Source of the DNA: Phormidium tenue FACHB-886
Lineage (GTDB): Bacteria > Cyanobacteriota > Cyanobacteriia > Elainellales > Elainellaceae
Length of the DNA stretch: 64,000 nucleotides
Reading direction: 5' to 3'
Assembly (NCBI RefSeq): GCF_014764505.1
Contig: NZ_JACXWX010000018.1
Coordinates: 1-64,000, forward strand
Below are positions 7,503 through 15,819 of this stretch, one piece after another. Position 1 is the stretch's first letter; each line of letters begins with the position of its first letter. The notes under the pieces are model-generated. The model was not told where the DNA came from, did not search any database, and was given only the letters and a program-made list of their open reading frames with translations. The position numbers and the translations under genes are program-made.

Positions 7503-9533
7503 ATGGAAACCAATACAACCCAAGCAATTTTGTTCCCAGAACCAACTGGACCGTATGCTGTAGGAACCACCTCGCTCTACTTTGCCGATCCAGAGCGAGA
7601 AGAAATTTTCACAGAAGATCCCAATGATATTCGAGAGATTACTGCAAGAGTTTGGTATCCCAGTGAAGAGATTTCAGGAGCTACAACCGCACTTTATATG
7701 AAGGAAGAATTGGCTGGTGCGTTTGCATCAGGATTGGGAATCCCACCAGATGAGTTTGTCAGTTTGATCCGATCAATCCCCACAAATAGCGTTGAGAACG
7801 CTCCAGTTGCCGCTGCAGAGTCCAAATATCCGATTCTGTTTTTGTCTCACGGTGGCACTGACCTGCCCGAATTTAACACTGTCAGGGCAGAAGAATTAGC
7901 GAGCCAAGGCTATGTCGTTGTTGCGATCAATCATACTCATGACTCAGCCCTGAATATCCTGCCTGATGGGCGAGTGATTCCCCACACATCTCTCTTTGAT
8001 ACAGCCACGAGGGAGGGAAGTGACTCTGAATTTCTTCGACTGCAAGCTGAAAACGTTGCTCTCAGAGCCGGAGATGTCAAATTTGTCTTAGATGAACTGG
8101 AAAAATTTAATGCAGGAAATGATCCAACAGGATTGTTTAGCGGGAAATTCGATTTAGATCGAGTTGGCGTGTTCGGAAATTCTACGGGTGGCGCAACTGC
8201 CGCCGAAGTATTATCAATTGATCCGCGTTTCAAAGCAGGCGCAAACTTAGACGGCACCTTACGGGGTGATACGCCGAATGCTAGCCTCTCCCAACCCTAT
8301 CTGCAATTCAACAATGTGGCGTTTGGCACAGAAATTAGTTCTGATGCAACAGCAAGATCGTTCGATAGTGCCTTCTTCAACAATCTTCAAAATCAGGGCT
8401 ATGAAGTGACCATCCGGGGAGCAACACACTTGCACTTTACCAGTGACGTGCCTTTTCTATTTCCGCTTTTGCGAGATTCTGGCATCGAGCTAGGTGGGCT
8501 AGAAGGATCATTCAATTACTTTTTTGATCCGCAAGCGACTATCCAATCTTATGAACACAAGAACTTTGAACTGATCGACCCCAATCAAGTTACACAGATC
8601 ACCAATGACTACATCACCACCTTCTTCGATCAATATCTCAGCAATCAGAAAAGCCCCCTGTTTGCCGATAATTCCTTCCCGCTTCCAGAAGCCTATCCAG
8701 AGGTAATTGCCCAATTCTATAAGGGCAATTACCTCACATCACCTGAGAGAAACGGAGATGACATCCTCTCTGGAGGTCACGAAAATGATTTATTGCATGG
8801 AGGTGCAGGAGATGACGTTTTGACAGGAAGCGACGGCAGCGATGCCTTACATGGGGGGGAAGGAGACAATTCTCTAAACGGTGGCAACGGCAGCGATTAT
8901 TTATTTGGGCACGGCGGCAACGATGTTTTACATGGGGGGGAAGGGAATGATTTTCTACGTGGGTTTGGGGGTGACGATGTTTTAAGAGGGGGCAACGGCA
9001 AAGATTCTCTCATTGGTGGAGATGGCGAAGATACGATGAGCGGTGGCGAAGCTGACGATGTTCTCACAGGTGGTGCAGGAGACGATCTCCTGAGAGACAC
9101 TCAAGGCAACAATATTCTCTATGGCGATGCGGGCAACGATCGACTGCAAGCAGGACAAGGAAATGACAAACTGGATGGCGATTCGGGTAACGATACCCTG
9201 ATTGGGGGGAATGGTGACAATCGTTTGAATGGGGGAACAGGTGACGACCTGCTCCAGGGCGGTTCTGGAGTCGATCAATTCTATCTGAGTAGCGATCGAG
9301 ATATCATCCGAGGCTTTGAGGATGGGCGAGATTTGTTGGGGCTACCAACTACCACCAGTGAAGCATTCTATGGCACCTCTCTCAGTTTCAATGACCTCGA
9401 TGTGGTTCAGATGGGGCAGAATACTGAAATTCGCTGGACGCTGGAAGGATCTGGTGAACTGGGAAGTCAGATGCATGTGACGATTCTCGAAGGGATTCAA
9501 GCGAATCAAATCACTGTTCATGATTTTGTGTAA
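7503..9533 (+). CDS. Secreted alpha/beta hydrolase with RTX calcium-binding tail
   Basis: Residues about 15-400 form an alpha/beta hydrolase related to platelet-activating-factor acetylhydrolase or dienelactone-hydrolase-like enzymes: oxyanion region LFLSHGGTDLPEF, nucleophile elbow GNSTGG (Ser about 227), candidate catalytic His in RGATHLHF. Residues about 415-590 are about 10 glycine-rich nonapeptide runs (GGxGxDxLxGG), which bind calcium and fold outside the cell. There is no N-terminal signal peptide, and the C-terminal 80 residues probably carry a type I secretion signal. Esterase or lipase-like activity on a polymer or lipid is inferred; substrate unknown. An ATG with aggagactgctgcg upstream sets the start. 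Confidence 0.85.
   Translation: METNTTQAILFPEPTGPYAVGTTSLYFADPEREEIFTEDPNDIREITARVWYPSEEISGATTALYMKEELAGAFASGLGIPPDEFVSLIRSIPTNSVENAPVAAAESKYPILFLSHGGTDLPEFNTVRAEELASQGYVVVAINHTHDSALNILPDGRVIPHTSLFDTATREGSDSEFLRLQAENVALRAGDVKFVLDELEKFNAGNDPTGLFSGKFDLDRVGVFGNSTGGATAAEVLSIDPRFKAGANLDGTLRGDTPNASLSQPYLQFNNVAFGTEISSDATARSFDSAFFNNLQNQGYEVTIRGATHLHFTSDVPFLFPLLRDSGIELGGLEGSFNYFFDPQATIQSYEHKNFELIDPNQVTQITNDYITTFFDQYLSNQKSPLFADNSFPLPEAYPEVIAQFYKGNYLTSPERNGDDILSGGHENDLLHGGAGDDVLTGSDGSDALHGGEGDNSLNGGNGSDYLFGHGGNDVLHGGEGNDFLRGFGGDDVLRGGNGKDSLIGGDGEDTMSGGEADDVLTGGAGDDLLRDTQGNNILYGDAGNDRLQAGQGNDKLDGDSGNDTLIGGNGDNRLNGGTGDDLLQGGSGVDQFYLSSDRDIIRGFEDGRDLLGLPTTTSEAFYGTSLSFNDLDVVQMGQNTEIRWTLEGSGELGSQMHVTILEGIQANQITVHDFV
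8700..8735. repeat. 13-bp perfect inverted repeat inside the RTX hydrolase gene
   Basis: GAGGTAATTGCCC and its exact complement flank a 10-nt loop, right at the junction between the hydrolase and RTX coding parts. It could be a hairpin in the mRNA or a trace of domain joining; coincidence is possible. Confidence 0.5.
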
Positions 9534-9597
9534 ATGACAGTATCATCCTCTCGAAGTTTGCGGAAGTATTAAACCGTTGAGTAGGGTAGATACTGAA

Positions 9598-9682
9598 GTG
9601 ATCCCCTCGATAGAAGAAAGACTGTGATGTAAAAGAAAAATCATTAGCAATCAGAGTTGACTGTCTAAAGCGAGGGGGTCAC
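9598..9682. repeat. MITE-like 85-bp element with 12-bp terminal inverted repeats
   Basis: GTGATCCCCTCG at the left is matched by CGAGGGGGTCAC at the right (11 of 12 pairs). The interior is AT-rich and noncoding. It lies in the 430-bp gap after the RTX gene. The rest of that gap shows only a short minus-strand stretch near 9850-9955 that could read DIFVETLRDRVQELLDPEN before a stop, too short to call. Confidence 0.4.
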
Positions 9683-9966
9683 AGGATATTACTAAATTGC
9701 ATGAACCTTGCAAATGGATGCTGTGACAATGGAATTTGAGGTGACTACAGGACATTCCATCATTCGTTCAAAAACTCACTCTCTCTTTGAGTTTATCAGT
9801 TCCACACTTTTACTTAGCATGACAACATTTTCGTCATAGGATCTCTTGTAAATTTCTTCGATAGTTGAATTAGTTTTCTGGATCAAGGAGTTCTTGAACC
9901 CGATCACGTAACGTCTCTACGAAAATATCGCCAAGATTTATTTTGAGGTTTTCCTAAATGATTGAA

Positions 9967-10260
9967 CTATGACCGAGCAAACAATGTTTCTAGTCCAGTG
10001 TATGGTTTCAATGGCAGAATCTCAAATGTTAAAACCCTTGCTTTTGCCATCGGGAACTCAGCGGCGATCGCTTGCATAGCTGCTAAATCTGGAGCCTCAC
10101 ACAAAAGCACAGCACCGCTCATATCAGCAATGTAATAAATCGAGCGTACAACTTCTGCCGAGTAATGTTGCCAGACTGCTTCTGCTTCAGCCTTGATATG
10201 AGGCAGTACTTGTTCCATTGAAACCCCTTGGGCAACCCGTGCTAAAATCAAAAACTGCAT
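9967..10260 (-). CDS. Small dimeric alpha/beta-barrel protein (YCII/muconolactone isomerase-like)
   Basis: This 97-residue protein starts MQFLILARVAQGVS and has the compact ferredoxin-like fold pattern of dimeric alpha/beta-barrel proteins (KAEAEAVWQHYSAEVVRSIYYI, SGAVLLCEAPDLAAMQAIAAEFPM). Members act in aromatic breakdown or as small oxygenases/isomerases; the specific activity is not evident. It lies 35 bp downstream of the EthD gene on the same strand, so it is likely co-transcribed with it and the broken dehydrogenase upstream. Confidence 0.6.
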   Translation of the reverse strand: MQFLILARVAQGVSMEQVLPHIKAEAEAVWQHYSAEVVRSIYYIADMSGAVLLCEAPDLAAMQAIAAEFPMAKARVLTFEILPLKPYTGLETLFARS

Positions 10261-10295
10261 GACAACCTCACTATTTTTGGTGTAGAACGAATGGG

Positions 10296-10700
10296 TTAAA
10301 CAGTTGGCGCTGAGGAGAAATCAAAAACGGTATGCTCTTCAGTTAAAAATGCGCGAGATTGAGAAAAGTCAATAAAATTTACCTCTCCCACAGCGGGGTC
10401 TGTGATGTATTGCTTCGCCGCTGCTTGACCTTCAGGGGTACTCACCGCTGCCAAAAAATCATCCATGCTGTTCCACCAAATCTCGGTGACACCATCATAG
10501 AAAGATGCATCAAGACCGCGTGACTTAGCAATTTCTGCATTCACAGGAGTATTGAGCGTATGGCTTTGAATATACTTCGTTGCTCCCAATGTTTGAGCAA
10601 GATTGCGAATAAATGGTCCGTGGACATCTCGCCAGAACGTATGAAAGTTTTCGTCACTCAGGTCAGCGCGTTTACGAATGCAATAGACAAACTTGATCAT
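10296..10700 (-). CDS. EthD domain protein
   Basis: 134 residues with the EthD-type dimeric barrel: MIKFVYCIRKRADLSDENFHTFWRDVHGPFIRNLA and the aromatic YDGVTEIWWNSMDDFLAAV. EthD is needed for ethyl tert-butyl ether breakdown in Rhodococcus; most relatives have no known reaction. It starts 13 bp after the end of the truncated zinc-type alcohol dehydrogenase, so it was the second gene of a redox operon whose promoter has been separated by an insertion element. Confidence 0.8.
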   Translation of the reverse strand: MIKFVYCIRKRADLSDENFHTFWRDVHGPFIRNLAQTLGATKYIQSHTLNTPVNAEIAKSRGLDASFYDGVTEIWWNSMDDFLAAVSTPEGQAAAKQYITDPAVGEVNFIDFSQSRAFLTEEHTVFDFSSAPTV

Positions 10701-10713
10701 AGGATTCTCTAAT

Positions 10714-10980
10714 TCATTGAAAGAACGTCTTTTGGAAAACAGTGACGATAATCTTGCCGTTTTGTTGATTCGATTCCATATACTGATGCGCTTCTACAAT
10801 CTGATTGAGGGAGAAGACGCGATCGAGAATGGAAACAAGTACACCTGATCTCAAGCCGTCACGGATACACTGTCTTGCACGATCTAGTTTCTCACGATTA
10901 GTCGTGATTTCAAATAGCGTATAGCCCTGCCCTTCAAACCCTTCTGCCATGCAGCAAGCAGAGGAAAGAGCATTGAATAG
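10714..10980 (-). pseudogene. Zinc-type alcohol dehydrogenase/quinone oxidoreductase, C-terminal fragment
   Basis: Only the last about 88 residues remain: FNALSSACCMAEGFEG, then YTLFEITTNREKLDRARQ and VFSLNQIVEAHQYMESNQQ, typical of the C-terminus of MDR-superfamily dehydrogenases (FSL-QI-EAH-YMES). The frame continues upstream without a start until it meets the inverted-repeat end of a decayed IS1-like element near 10981. The catalytic domain and most of the Rossmann fold are missing. An ATG at 10950 could start a peptide, but it would have no activity. Confidence 0.8.
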
Positions 10981-11824
10981 TGCGTCAGGTTAATGTGGAA
11001 TTGGTAGAGTAGGAATATCGACATCAAACCTTCTGTGAATCTTTTGATAGTCTCTACTATCGTCGCCAGCTCAGTTCTGAGCAAATTCGCCAAGTGTTGC
11101 AAGCCCATAGTCAGGGCAGTCGCTTACGAGGCATCAGTCGCACCAGTGGACTTGCCTACAACAGCGTAGTGAGCATTGTGTGCTCTGCCAGTCAAAAAGC
11201 ACAACGGGTGCATAATCAAAAGATTCAATCCGTCGAGACTGAAGAAATATGTGCTGACGAAATGGGGTCATTTGTCGAAAAAAGCAAAAGCAATGGACCA
11301 GCGAGGAACTGAATCGGGGAGACTATTGGATTGGTTTGAGTCTTGCCTACACAAATAGCTTGATTCTCGCCGCCCGCGTGGACAAACACACCGATGCGTT
11401 CATTGAGCGGTTAGTCGTGAACAGCGAAGGCAAGATCGATTGCAAGCAGTTTAATACGGATGGCTGGGGTGGATGCGAGCGAGTGTTGCCGCCAGAGATC
11501 GAACATTACATGGCAAAGATAAAACGCAGCGTACGCCTTTGGCGGAACGAAGCCCTATGGAACGGACGAATGGATGAATAGAACGTTGCGGCAACAATCT
11601 GGATGATGGTAAGCCTGCGGCACGCTGCGCGAACAACGACAGAATAAGTTTGGCAAGGTCTGGGAACAGACCCAAGTGACAACGCGGTTAGTCGTCAGTT
11701 ACTTTAAATAGATTTGGCAGCATCGCCGCTTCAAAACGACTGCTGCTCAACGTGCAGGACTAACGACACGATCGTAGAATTGGCAGGATATTGCCATCTA
11801 TCCCACATCAATTTGAGGCACTAT
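10981..11824 (+). mobile_element. Decayed IS1-like element (transposase with several frameshifts)
   Basis: Pieces in different plus-strand frames give one transposase: YRRQLSSEQIRQVLQAHSQG, CADEMGSFVEKKQKQWTSEE, GDYWIGLSLAYTNSLILA, NTDGWGGCERVLPPEIEHYM and NKFGKVWEQTQVTTRLVVSYF. These match IS1-family (ISNCY/IS1-like) transposases of cyanobacteria, with the catalytic DEM and DGWGGYERVLP motifs. At least three frameshifts and stops make it inactive. Imperfect inverted ends are visible: TCAGGTTAATGTGGAAT at 10983 and, as reverse complement at the right, TCAAATTGATGTGGGAT. It interrupted the dehydrogenase gene. Confidence 0.7.
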
Positions 11825-11850
11825 AGCGCTACGCGCTTATGTTAAGACAC

Positions 11851-11897
11851 TGTTTTTATGTAAAAGTCCCGCGAAGCGGGACTTTTACATAAAAACA
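11851..11897. terminator. Perfect 22-bp hairpin with GAA loop
   Basis: Two 22-nt arms (starting TGTTTTTATGTAAAAGTCCC) pair perfectly around a 3-nt loop. The outer part is T/A-rich on both sides, so it could terminate transcription in both directions; the response-regulator gene ends 145 bp to the right on the minus strand. Confidence 0.55.
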
Positions 11898-12042
11898 ATT
11901 TTGATTTAGGCACGTAGTGCCATACCAGATTTTCGATCTAGCAGGGGTAGATTTCCCGCCGCTCGTGGCGAAACGTCAAATTTGCAACGTCAGCCAGCGG
12001 TTAACGCGCAAAACAGGTTCCCATTGATTCAGGATTTCAGCG

Positions 12043-12711
12043 CTAATTTCGAAGCCGATAGCCTACACCTCTAACTGTTTCAATACAGTCTTCCCCCAGC
12101 TTCCGACGCAAGTGTCCAATATAAACATTAACAATATTTGTTCCAGGATCTTGACTATATCCCCAAATTCGATCGAGCAGCTGTTCGCGCGTCAGCACTT
12201 GCATCGGATGGCGCAAAAACACCTCAATCAACAAGAACTCACGGGCTGACAGCTCAACCGGGCGTTGGTTAACCCAAACCTGACGAGTTAATAGATTCAG
12301 GACAATATTTCCTACTCGTAGTTCTGTTTCTTCTCTAGTTCTAGGGGTTTGGCGGTTGCGTAATTGCACCCGGATACGAGCCAGCAATTCTTCAAACCGG
12401 AAAGGTTTTGTGATGTAATCATCAGCTCCTCCTTCTAGCCCTGCCAAAGTGTCATCTAGCCCGTCGCGGGCAGTCAGGATGATGATGGGCAGAATTGCTC
12501 CTTGACCCCGCACCGCTGCTAGGACATCTAAGCCGTCCAGATCGGGTAAACCCAGATCCAGAATTAACAAATCAAAGTCGTCGCTGCGTGCCAGCTCCAT
12601 CGCTTCTTTAGCCGTTTCAACGACGATGGTGGTAAAGCCGTTTGCTTGAAGTCCGGTCTCCAGGAAGGAGCTGATGCGGGGATTGTCTTCGGCGATCAGA
12701 ATCCGATTCAT
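12043..12711 (-). CDS. OmpR/PhoB-family response regulator
   Basis: Receiver domain at residues 1-115: acidic pair in LIAEDN, phospho-acceptor Asp in LLILDLGLPDLDG, Thr in IILTARD, Lys in ITKPF. Winged-helix effector at about 125-222 (LSAREFLLIEVFLRHP, TNIVNVYIGHLRRKL, VRGVGYRLRN). I place the start at ATG 12711 (MNRILIAED). It overlaps the 3' end of the kinase gene upstream by about 95 bp in another frame, so the two are surely co-transcribed and coupled. It will be the cognate regulator of that kinase. QseB/PmrA/Rre-type; targets unknown. Confidence 0.9.
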   Translation of the reverse strand: MNRILIAEDNPRISSFLETGLQANGFTTIVVETAKEAMELARSDDFDLLILDLGLPDLDGLDVLAAVRGQGAILPIIILTARDGLDDTLAGLEGGADDYITKPFRFEELLARIRVQLRNRQTPRTREETELRVGNIVLNLLTRQVWVNQRPVELSAREFLLIEVFLRHPMQVLTREQLLDRIWGYSQDPGTNIVNVYIGHLRRKLGEDCIETVRGVGYRLRN

Positions 12712-14227
12712 AGCTTGCTGAAATAAGCGCGGGTTCAAGTAGGATAACAATGGTGAATGTAGAGCCGTATCCCAACCGACTGGACAGTTCTACCCAGCCC
12801 CCGTGGGCATAAGCGATCGCCTGTACAATTGAGAGCCCTAAGCCGTGTCCCTCGAACCGTCGAGCGCGTTTACCAGGCATTGTATCGCAGTTTGTGGCTC
12901 GGACAAATCGTTCAAAAATGCGCTGTTGATCTTCTGGGGCAATCCCTTCACCTGTATCTCGTACCCAAAGATAGGCATGGTTTTCTTTAACAGCAGAACC
13001 GAGCGTGATCGTATCCCCAGCTTCAGTATGACGAATGGCATTTTGTACCAAATTCATTACAGCCTGGGTGATGCGCTGGCGATCGACAACAATCGGACTT
13101 AGCCCCTTCGATTCTAACTGCCATTTGCGATCGGCTAAGGGACGAGACTTGAGGTAAAGCTCTTCGGTCAACCAGTCCAATTCTTCAGGTCTGAAATGGA
13201 GAAAATCTGGATGCTCCGTTTTAGCAAGCAGCAGCAAGTCATTCACCAAACGGCTCATTCGTTCTAATTCATCCATCAATAAGGCGATTGTCTCCTCCTG
13301 TGTCTCTGGATGATACTTCAGTGTTTCTAGATGTCCCTGAATGACAGTAACAGGCGTTCGCAGTTCATGGCTGACATCTTTGAGAAACTCTTTCTGGCTG
13401 TCAAACGCAGTCTGGAGACGATTCAACATGTCATTGAACGTGGCAGTCAGCACTGCAATCTCATCTTTTCCTCGGACTGGAATCCGCTGAGTCATATCAG
13501 ATTCAGTAATTGATTGCGCTGTTTTGGTGACAAGGCGCAGGGGAAACAGCACTCGCCCAACGGTAATCCAGGCAAGGACAAAAGAAATAACTAGGAAAAT
13601 TAGAACATCTCGAATCAAATACAGCAACGCCTGCCTGCCCTGCTGAAAATCGAATGTGCTGTTATATAAAACAACAACCGTACCCGGCAAGTCGCCAGAG
13701 AGCCGAAAAGGTACTACAGCGTAGCGAAAGTGCTGCTCCCTGATCGACAGGCTGTCAGAGTGGCGTGAGCTGATTTGAGACCATTTTGCAATCATGTCCG
13801 GGCGCTGCTGTAGCAGCGTGATCGGCTGGTTAGCATATGATTGATAGCTGTGAAATTTACCATTCAACAGCGTAATCACATATTCATTATTAGTAGGGGC
13901 ATAATTCTTGAGGAACCCATCCAATACTCCTGCAGTAGTGGTGGGCAGTTTGTTCACCTGTCGTTTCGTCTCCACATACAGCTCAAATTGATCAAGCTGT
14001 CGATCAATAGCACTGTCGGCTCTGGTGGAGATCGCTTCACAGTAGATGCGATAGGCAGCACTAATTGAGATGGTAGCGGTGCAGCTTGCCAGGAAAAAAT
14101 ACCAGAGCAACAGACGAGTTCGGACACTAAATAGCGCTTGACGCCATTCTCGTTTTAGAAATGGCTTGAGGCGGTCAGATGCCGATCTCGTTGATTGTTC
14201 AGTTTCGTCGGACAAGTGAGTTTTCAT
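12617..14227 (-). CDS. Sensor histidine kinase (periplasmic sensor, HAMP, HisKA)
   Basis: 536 residues: TM1 about 38-60 (LLLWYFFLASCTATISISAAY), an extracytoplasmic domain of about 145 residues, TM2 about 205-228 (VLIFLVISFVLAWITVG), HAMP, then HisKA with KDVSHELRTPVTVIQGH (His about 290), N box VMNLVQNAIRHTEAG, G1 RDTGEGI and G2 EGHGLGLSIVQAIAYAHGG. All catalytic boxes are intact. The last about 30 residues overlap the regulator gene. Short exported proteins upstream on the same strand could be targets, but this is not shown. Confidence 0.9.
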   Translation of the reverse strand: MKTHLSDETEQSTRSASDRLKPFLKREWRQALFSVRTRLLLWYFFLASCTATISISAAYRIYCEAISTRADSAIDRQLDQFELYVETKRQVNKLPTTTAGVLDGFLKNYAPTNNEYVITLLNGKFHSYQSYANQPITLLQQRPDMIAKWSQISSRHSDSLSIREQHFRYAVVPFRLSGDLPGTVVVLYNSTFDFQQGRQALLYLIRDVLIFLVISFVLAWITVGRVLFPLRLVTKTAQSITESDMTQRIPVRGKDEIAVLTATFNDMLNRLQTAFDSQKEFLKDVSHELRTPVTVIQGHLETLKYHPETQEETIALLMDELERMSRLVNDLLLLAKTEHPDFLHFRPEELDWLTEELYLKSRPLADRKWQLESKGLSPIVVDRQRITQAVMNLVQNAIRHTEAGDTITLGSAVKENHAYLWVRDTGEGIAPEDQQRIFERFVRATNCDTMPGKRARRFEGHGLGLSIVQAIAYAHGGWVELSSRLGYGSTFTIVILLEPALISASYESDSDRRRQSPHQLLPGDRTSSKRLYHHRR

Positions 14228-14465
14228 CAGCTTTTAACCGTAATGCTCCTCAGAGAACCTTTTTTCTTTCACTCGCGCAGAAGAGGCAGAATCATCTTAA
14301 CGTTTACCAATCTATGAATCTGCATTACATCAATACAGTCTCTCGGCAATTACTTCATCGATTGCTCTAACTGCCGCTGTGCTTGACTTCTATCACCCAG
14401 ATATCCATTGCAGGTGCCGCTTCCTTTGCGCGAGAGATTTCCTTCATCAACAGCGATTGATTTCA

Positions 14466-14499
14466 ACTTAGTGGTACGCTGTGCAGCGTACCACTAAGT
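14466..14499 (-). terminator. Perfect 16-bp hairpin after the small exported protein gene
   Basis: ACTTAGTGGTACGCTG pairs with its exact complement across a 2-nt centre (TG), 11 bp past the stop of the 14510-14836 gene. It has no clear T-run. Role as transcription end is inferred from position. Confidence 0.5.
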
Positions 14500-14509
14500 C
14501 GGGAAAATT

Positions 14510-14836
14510 CTAATCCCCTGTGTTAAAGCTGTTTAGCTTCCACTCAACAGCATTTAAGTAGTCGTCATCATTCATTACATCCGGTGAAACACGGTTTTGC
14601 TGAACTGCAGCTTCTACAACATCCTCAGCGGTAATTTGCCCAAATGCTACGGCAGAAGACAGGCGGTTATGGCTGGGAATGCCTTCAGTTTGAAAATAGC
14701 CGTTGCGTGCTAAGTTAACTACTTCAGAGGGAGTTGTCTGCCCAGTTTGATATTGCACGACTTGAGATTGCGCTGCAGGAGCAATTGCTACAGAAACCGT
14801 GAGTAGAGATAGGATACCAAATAGAATGCTCTTCAT
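14510..14836 (-). CDS. Small exported protein, cyanobacterial conserved, unknown function
   Basis: With the ATG at 14836, preceded by a strong AGGAGGT, the protein is 108 residues: a signal peptide (MKSILFGILSLLTVSVAIAPAAQS) with a cleavage point near SQVVQ, and an 80-residue mature part containing TPSEVVNLARNGYFQTEGIPSH and FGQITAEDVVEAAVQQNRVS. No catalytic motif or cysteine is visible. I do not recognise a function. It is followed by a hairpin and preceded by a second exported protein gene, both on the strand of the downstream two-component pair. Confidence 0.75.
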   Translation of the reverse strand: MKSILFGILSLLTVSVAIAPAAQSQVVQYQTGQTTPSEVVNLARNGYFQTEGIPSHNRLSSAVAFGQITAEDVVEAAVQQNRVSPDVMNDDDYLNAVEWKLNSFNTGD

Positions 14837-14936
14837 GATGTACCTCCTAATGAATCTGCAAAAGTTGCGTTTAACTGAGCTAAACAGGGCAAGATGACCC
14901 ATTCAGTCACTCAGAAAAACTCAAAAGCTGCAAAGT

Positions 14937-15371
14937 TCAAGCGTCAAAATCCCACTGCTGAGATTCTTCAAAGCGATCTTTAAAAACGTTAAGTGTCTCT
15001 CCACGCTCCTGCTCAAACCGATCGTCTAGGGCATTTAGTGTCTCTTCACGCTCCTGCTCAAATCGATCGTCTAGGGCATTTAACGTTTCCCCACGCTCCT
15101 GCTCAAACCGATCGTCTAGGGCATTTAACGTTTCCCCACGCTCCTGCTCAAATCGATCGTCTAGGGCATTTAGCGTTTCCCCACGCTCCTGCTCAAACCG
15201 ATCATCTAAGGCATTTAGCGTCTCTCCACGCTCCTGCTCAAACCGATCGTCTAGAGAATTCAAATTCCGCTGGTAGGACTCTTCAAAGCGTTCGCTCAGT
15301 GCAGTTGCAGCAGGAGCAATAGCTGTGGCAAGAACAACAACCGATAGGCTAGAGAAGATGAAGCGTTTCAT
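14937..15371 (-). CDS. Exported protein built of 15-residue helical repeats
   Basis: The 144-residue product has a signal peptide (MKRFIFSSLSVVVLATAIAPAATA), then six near-identical 15-residue units of the form LNALDDRFEQERGET, with degenerate units at each end (SERFEESYQRN, VFKDRFEESQQ). The units are charged, heptad-friendly and free of Cys, Pro and aromatic residues other than Phe, so a long surface helix or coiled coil is expected. At DNA level the 45-bp units are almost identical, with synonymous changes, indicating recent expansion. GGGGG precedes the start. No known domain; a periplasmic spacer or binding rod is only a guess. Confidence 0.7.
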   Translation of the reverse strand: MKRFIFSSLSVVVLATAIAPAATALSERFEESYQRNLNSLDDRFEQERGETLNALDDRFEQERGETLNALDDRFEQERGETLNALDDRFEQERGETLNALDDRFEQEREETLNALDDRFEQERGETLNVFKDRFEESQQWDFDA

Positions 15372-15740
15372 GTTTTTACCCCCAAAATAATCAAGAAGTT
15401 AAGGTGTCATCGCTCATGTTTTTCATTATTGAGAAGCTAAATAAATTGGCTGTAAAAACTAAATGAAATATTTTTTATAATTTATTTGTGCTTTATGACG
15501 CGCCAAAGTAGAGCCAAAGATTTTCTGAAGACTGTACAGAGTAGAGTTTTCAGAAAATAATTTAGCTCCAACCAAATGGAACAACTGTACGCACTATAAA
15601 ATCAGCATCCTGAATTCAAAATTTCTGAATAGAAGGATGTGATAACGTTTAATGTTTAAGCGAAGTTGCTATACATCCAGTTTTAAGCATAAATGTGACA
15701 TGAAAGTGTCATAGCACTCAGTGCAGCGCTTAAGACAAAA
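15372..15740. other. Intergenic region, promoter side of the repeat protein
   Basis: No gene is seen. It is AT-rich and holds two inverted repeats that could be regulatory: ATTTTCTGAA matched by TTCAGAAAAT near 15519-15560, and TGACA-tgaaag-TGTCA near 15692. Confidence 0.4.
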
Positions 15741-15775
15741 ACATTTCTGGGGGCGCAGAACACCCCCAGAAATGT
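15741..15775 (-). terminator. Rho-independent terminator of the aldo/keto reductase gene
   Basis: On the minus strand a 13-bp perfect stem (ACATTTCTGGGGG with complement, 9-nt loop) is followed by TTTTTG. It lies 45 bp after the reductase stop, a classical intrinsic terminator. Confidence 0.75.
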
Positions 15776-15819
15776 CCGAACGTTATCTTTACTGACAGGA
15801 TGCTTCAAGCAAAGGCTAG

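Noticed and set aside
9850-9955. Minus-strand peptide DIFVETLRDRVQELLDPEN as a possible gene end
   Set aside because: Only about 20 residues, no upstream frame or start; too little to support even a pseudogene.
10884-11108. Minus-strand 74-codon ORF across the dehydrogenase/IS junction
   Set aside because: It spans the inverted-repeat end of the IS1-like element and matches nothing; the real content is two remnants.
11821-12042. Considered a small regulatory RNA because of the 22-bp perfect hairpin
   Set aside because: No promoter-like sequence or conserved RNA motif is visible; a terminator or a mobile palindrome explains it more simply.
14228-14465. Possible coding remnant on the minus strand upstream of the kinase gene (AKEAAPAMDIWVIEVKHSGS)
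   Set aside because: A single short frame with no family resemblance and no start; probably promoter or leader sequence of the kinase gene.
14993-15322. Plus-strand frame with HAPAQTDRLGHL repeats
   Set aside because: It is the antisense shadow of the 45-bp repeat units of the exported repeat protein, which has the signal peptide and ribosome site.
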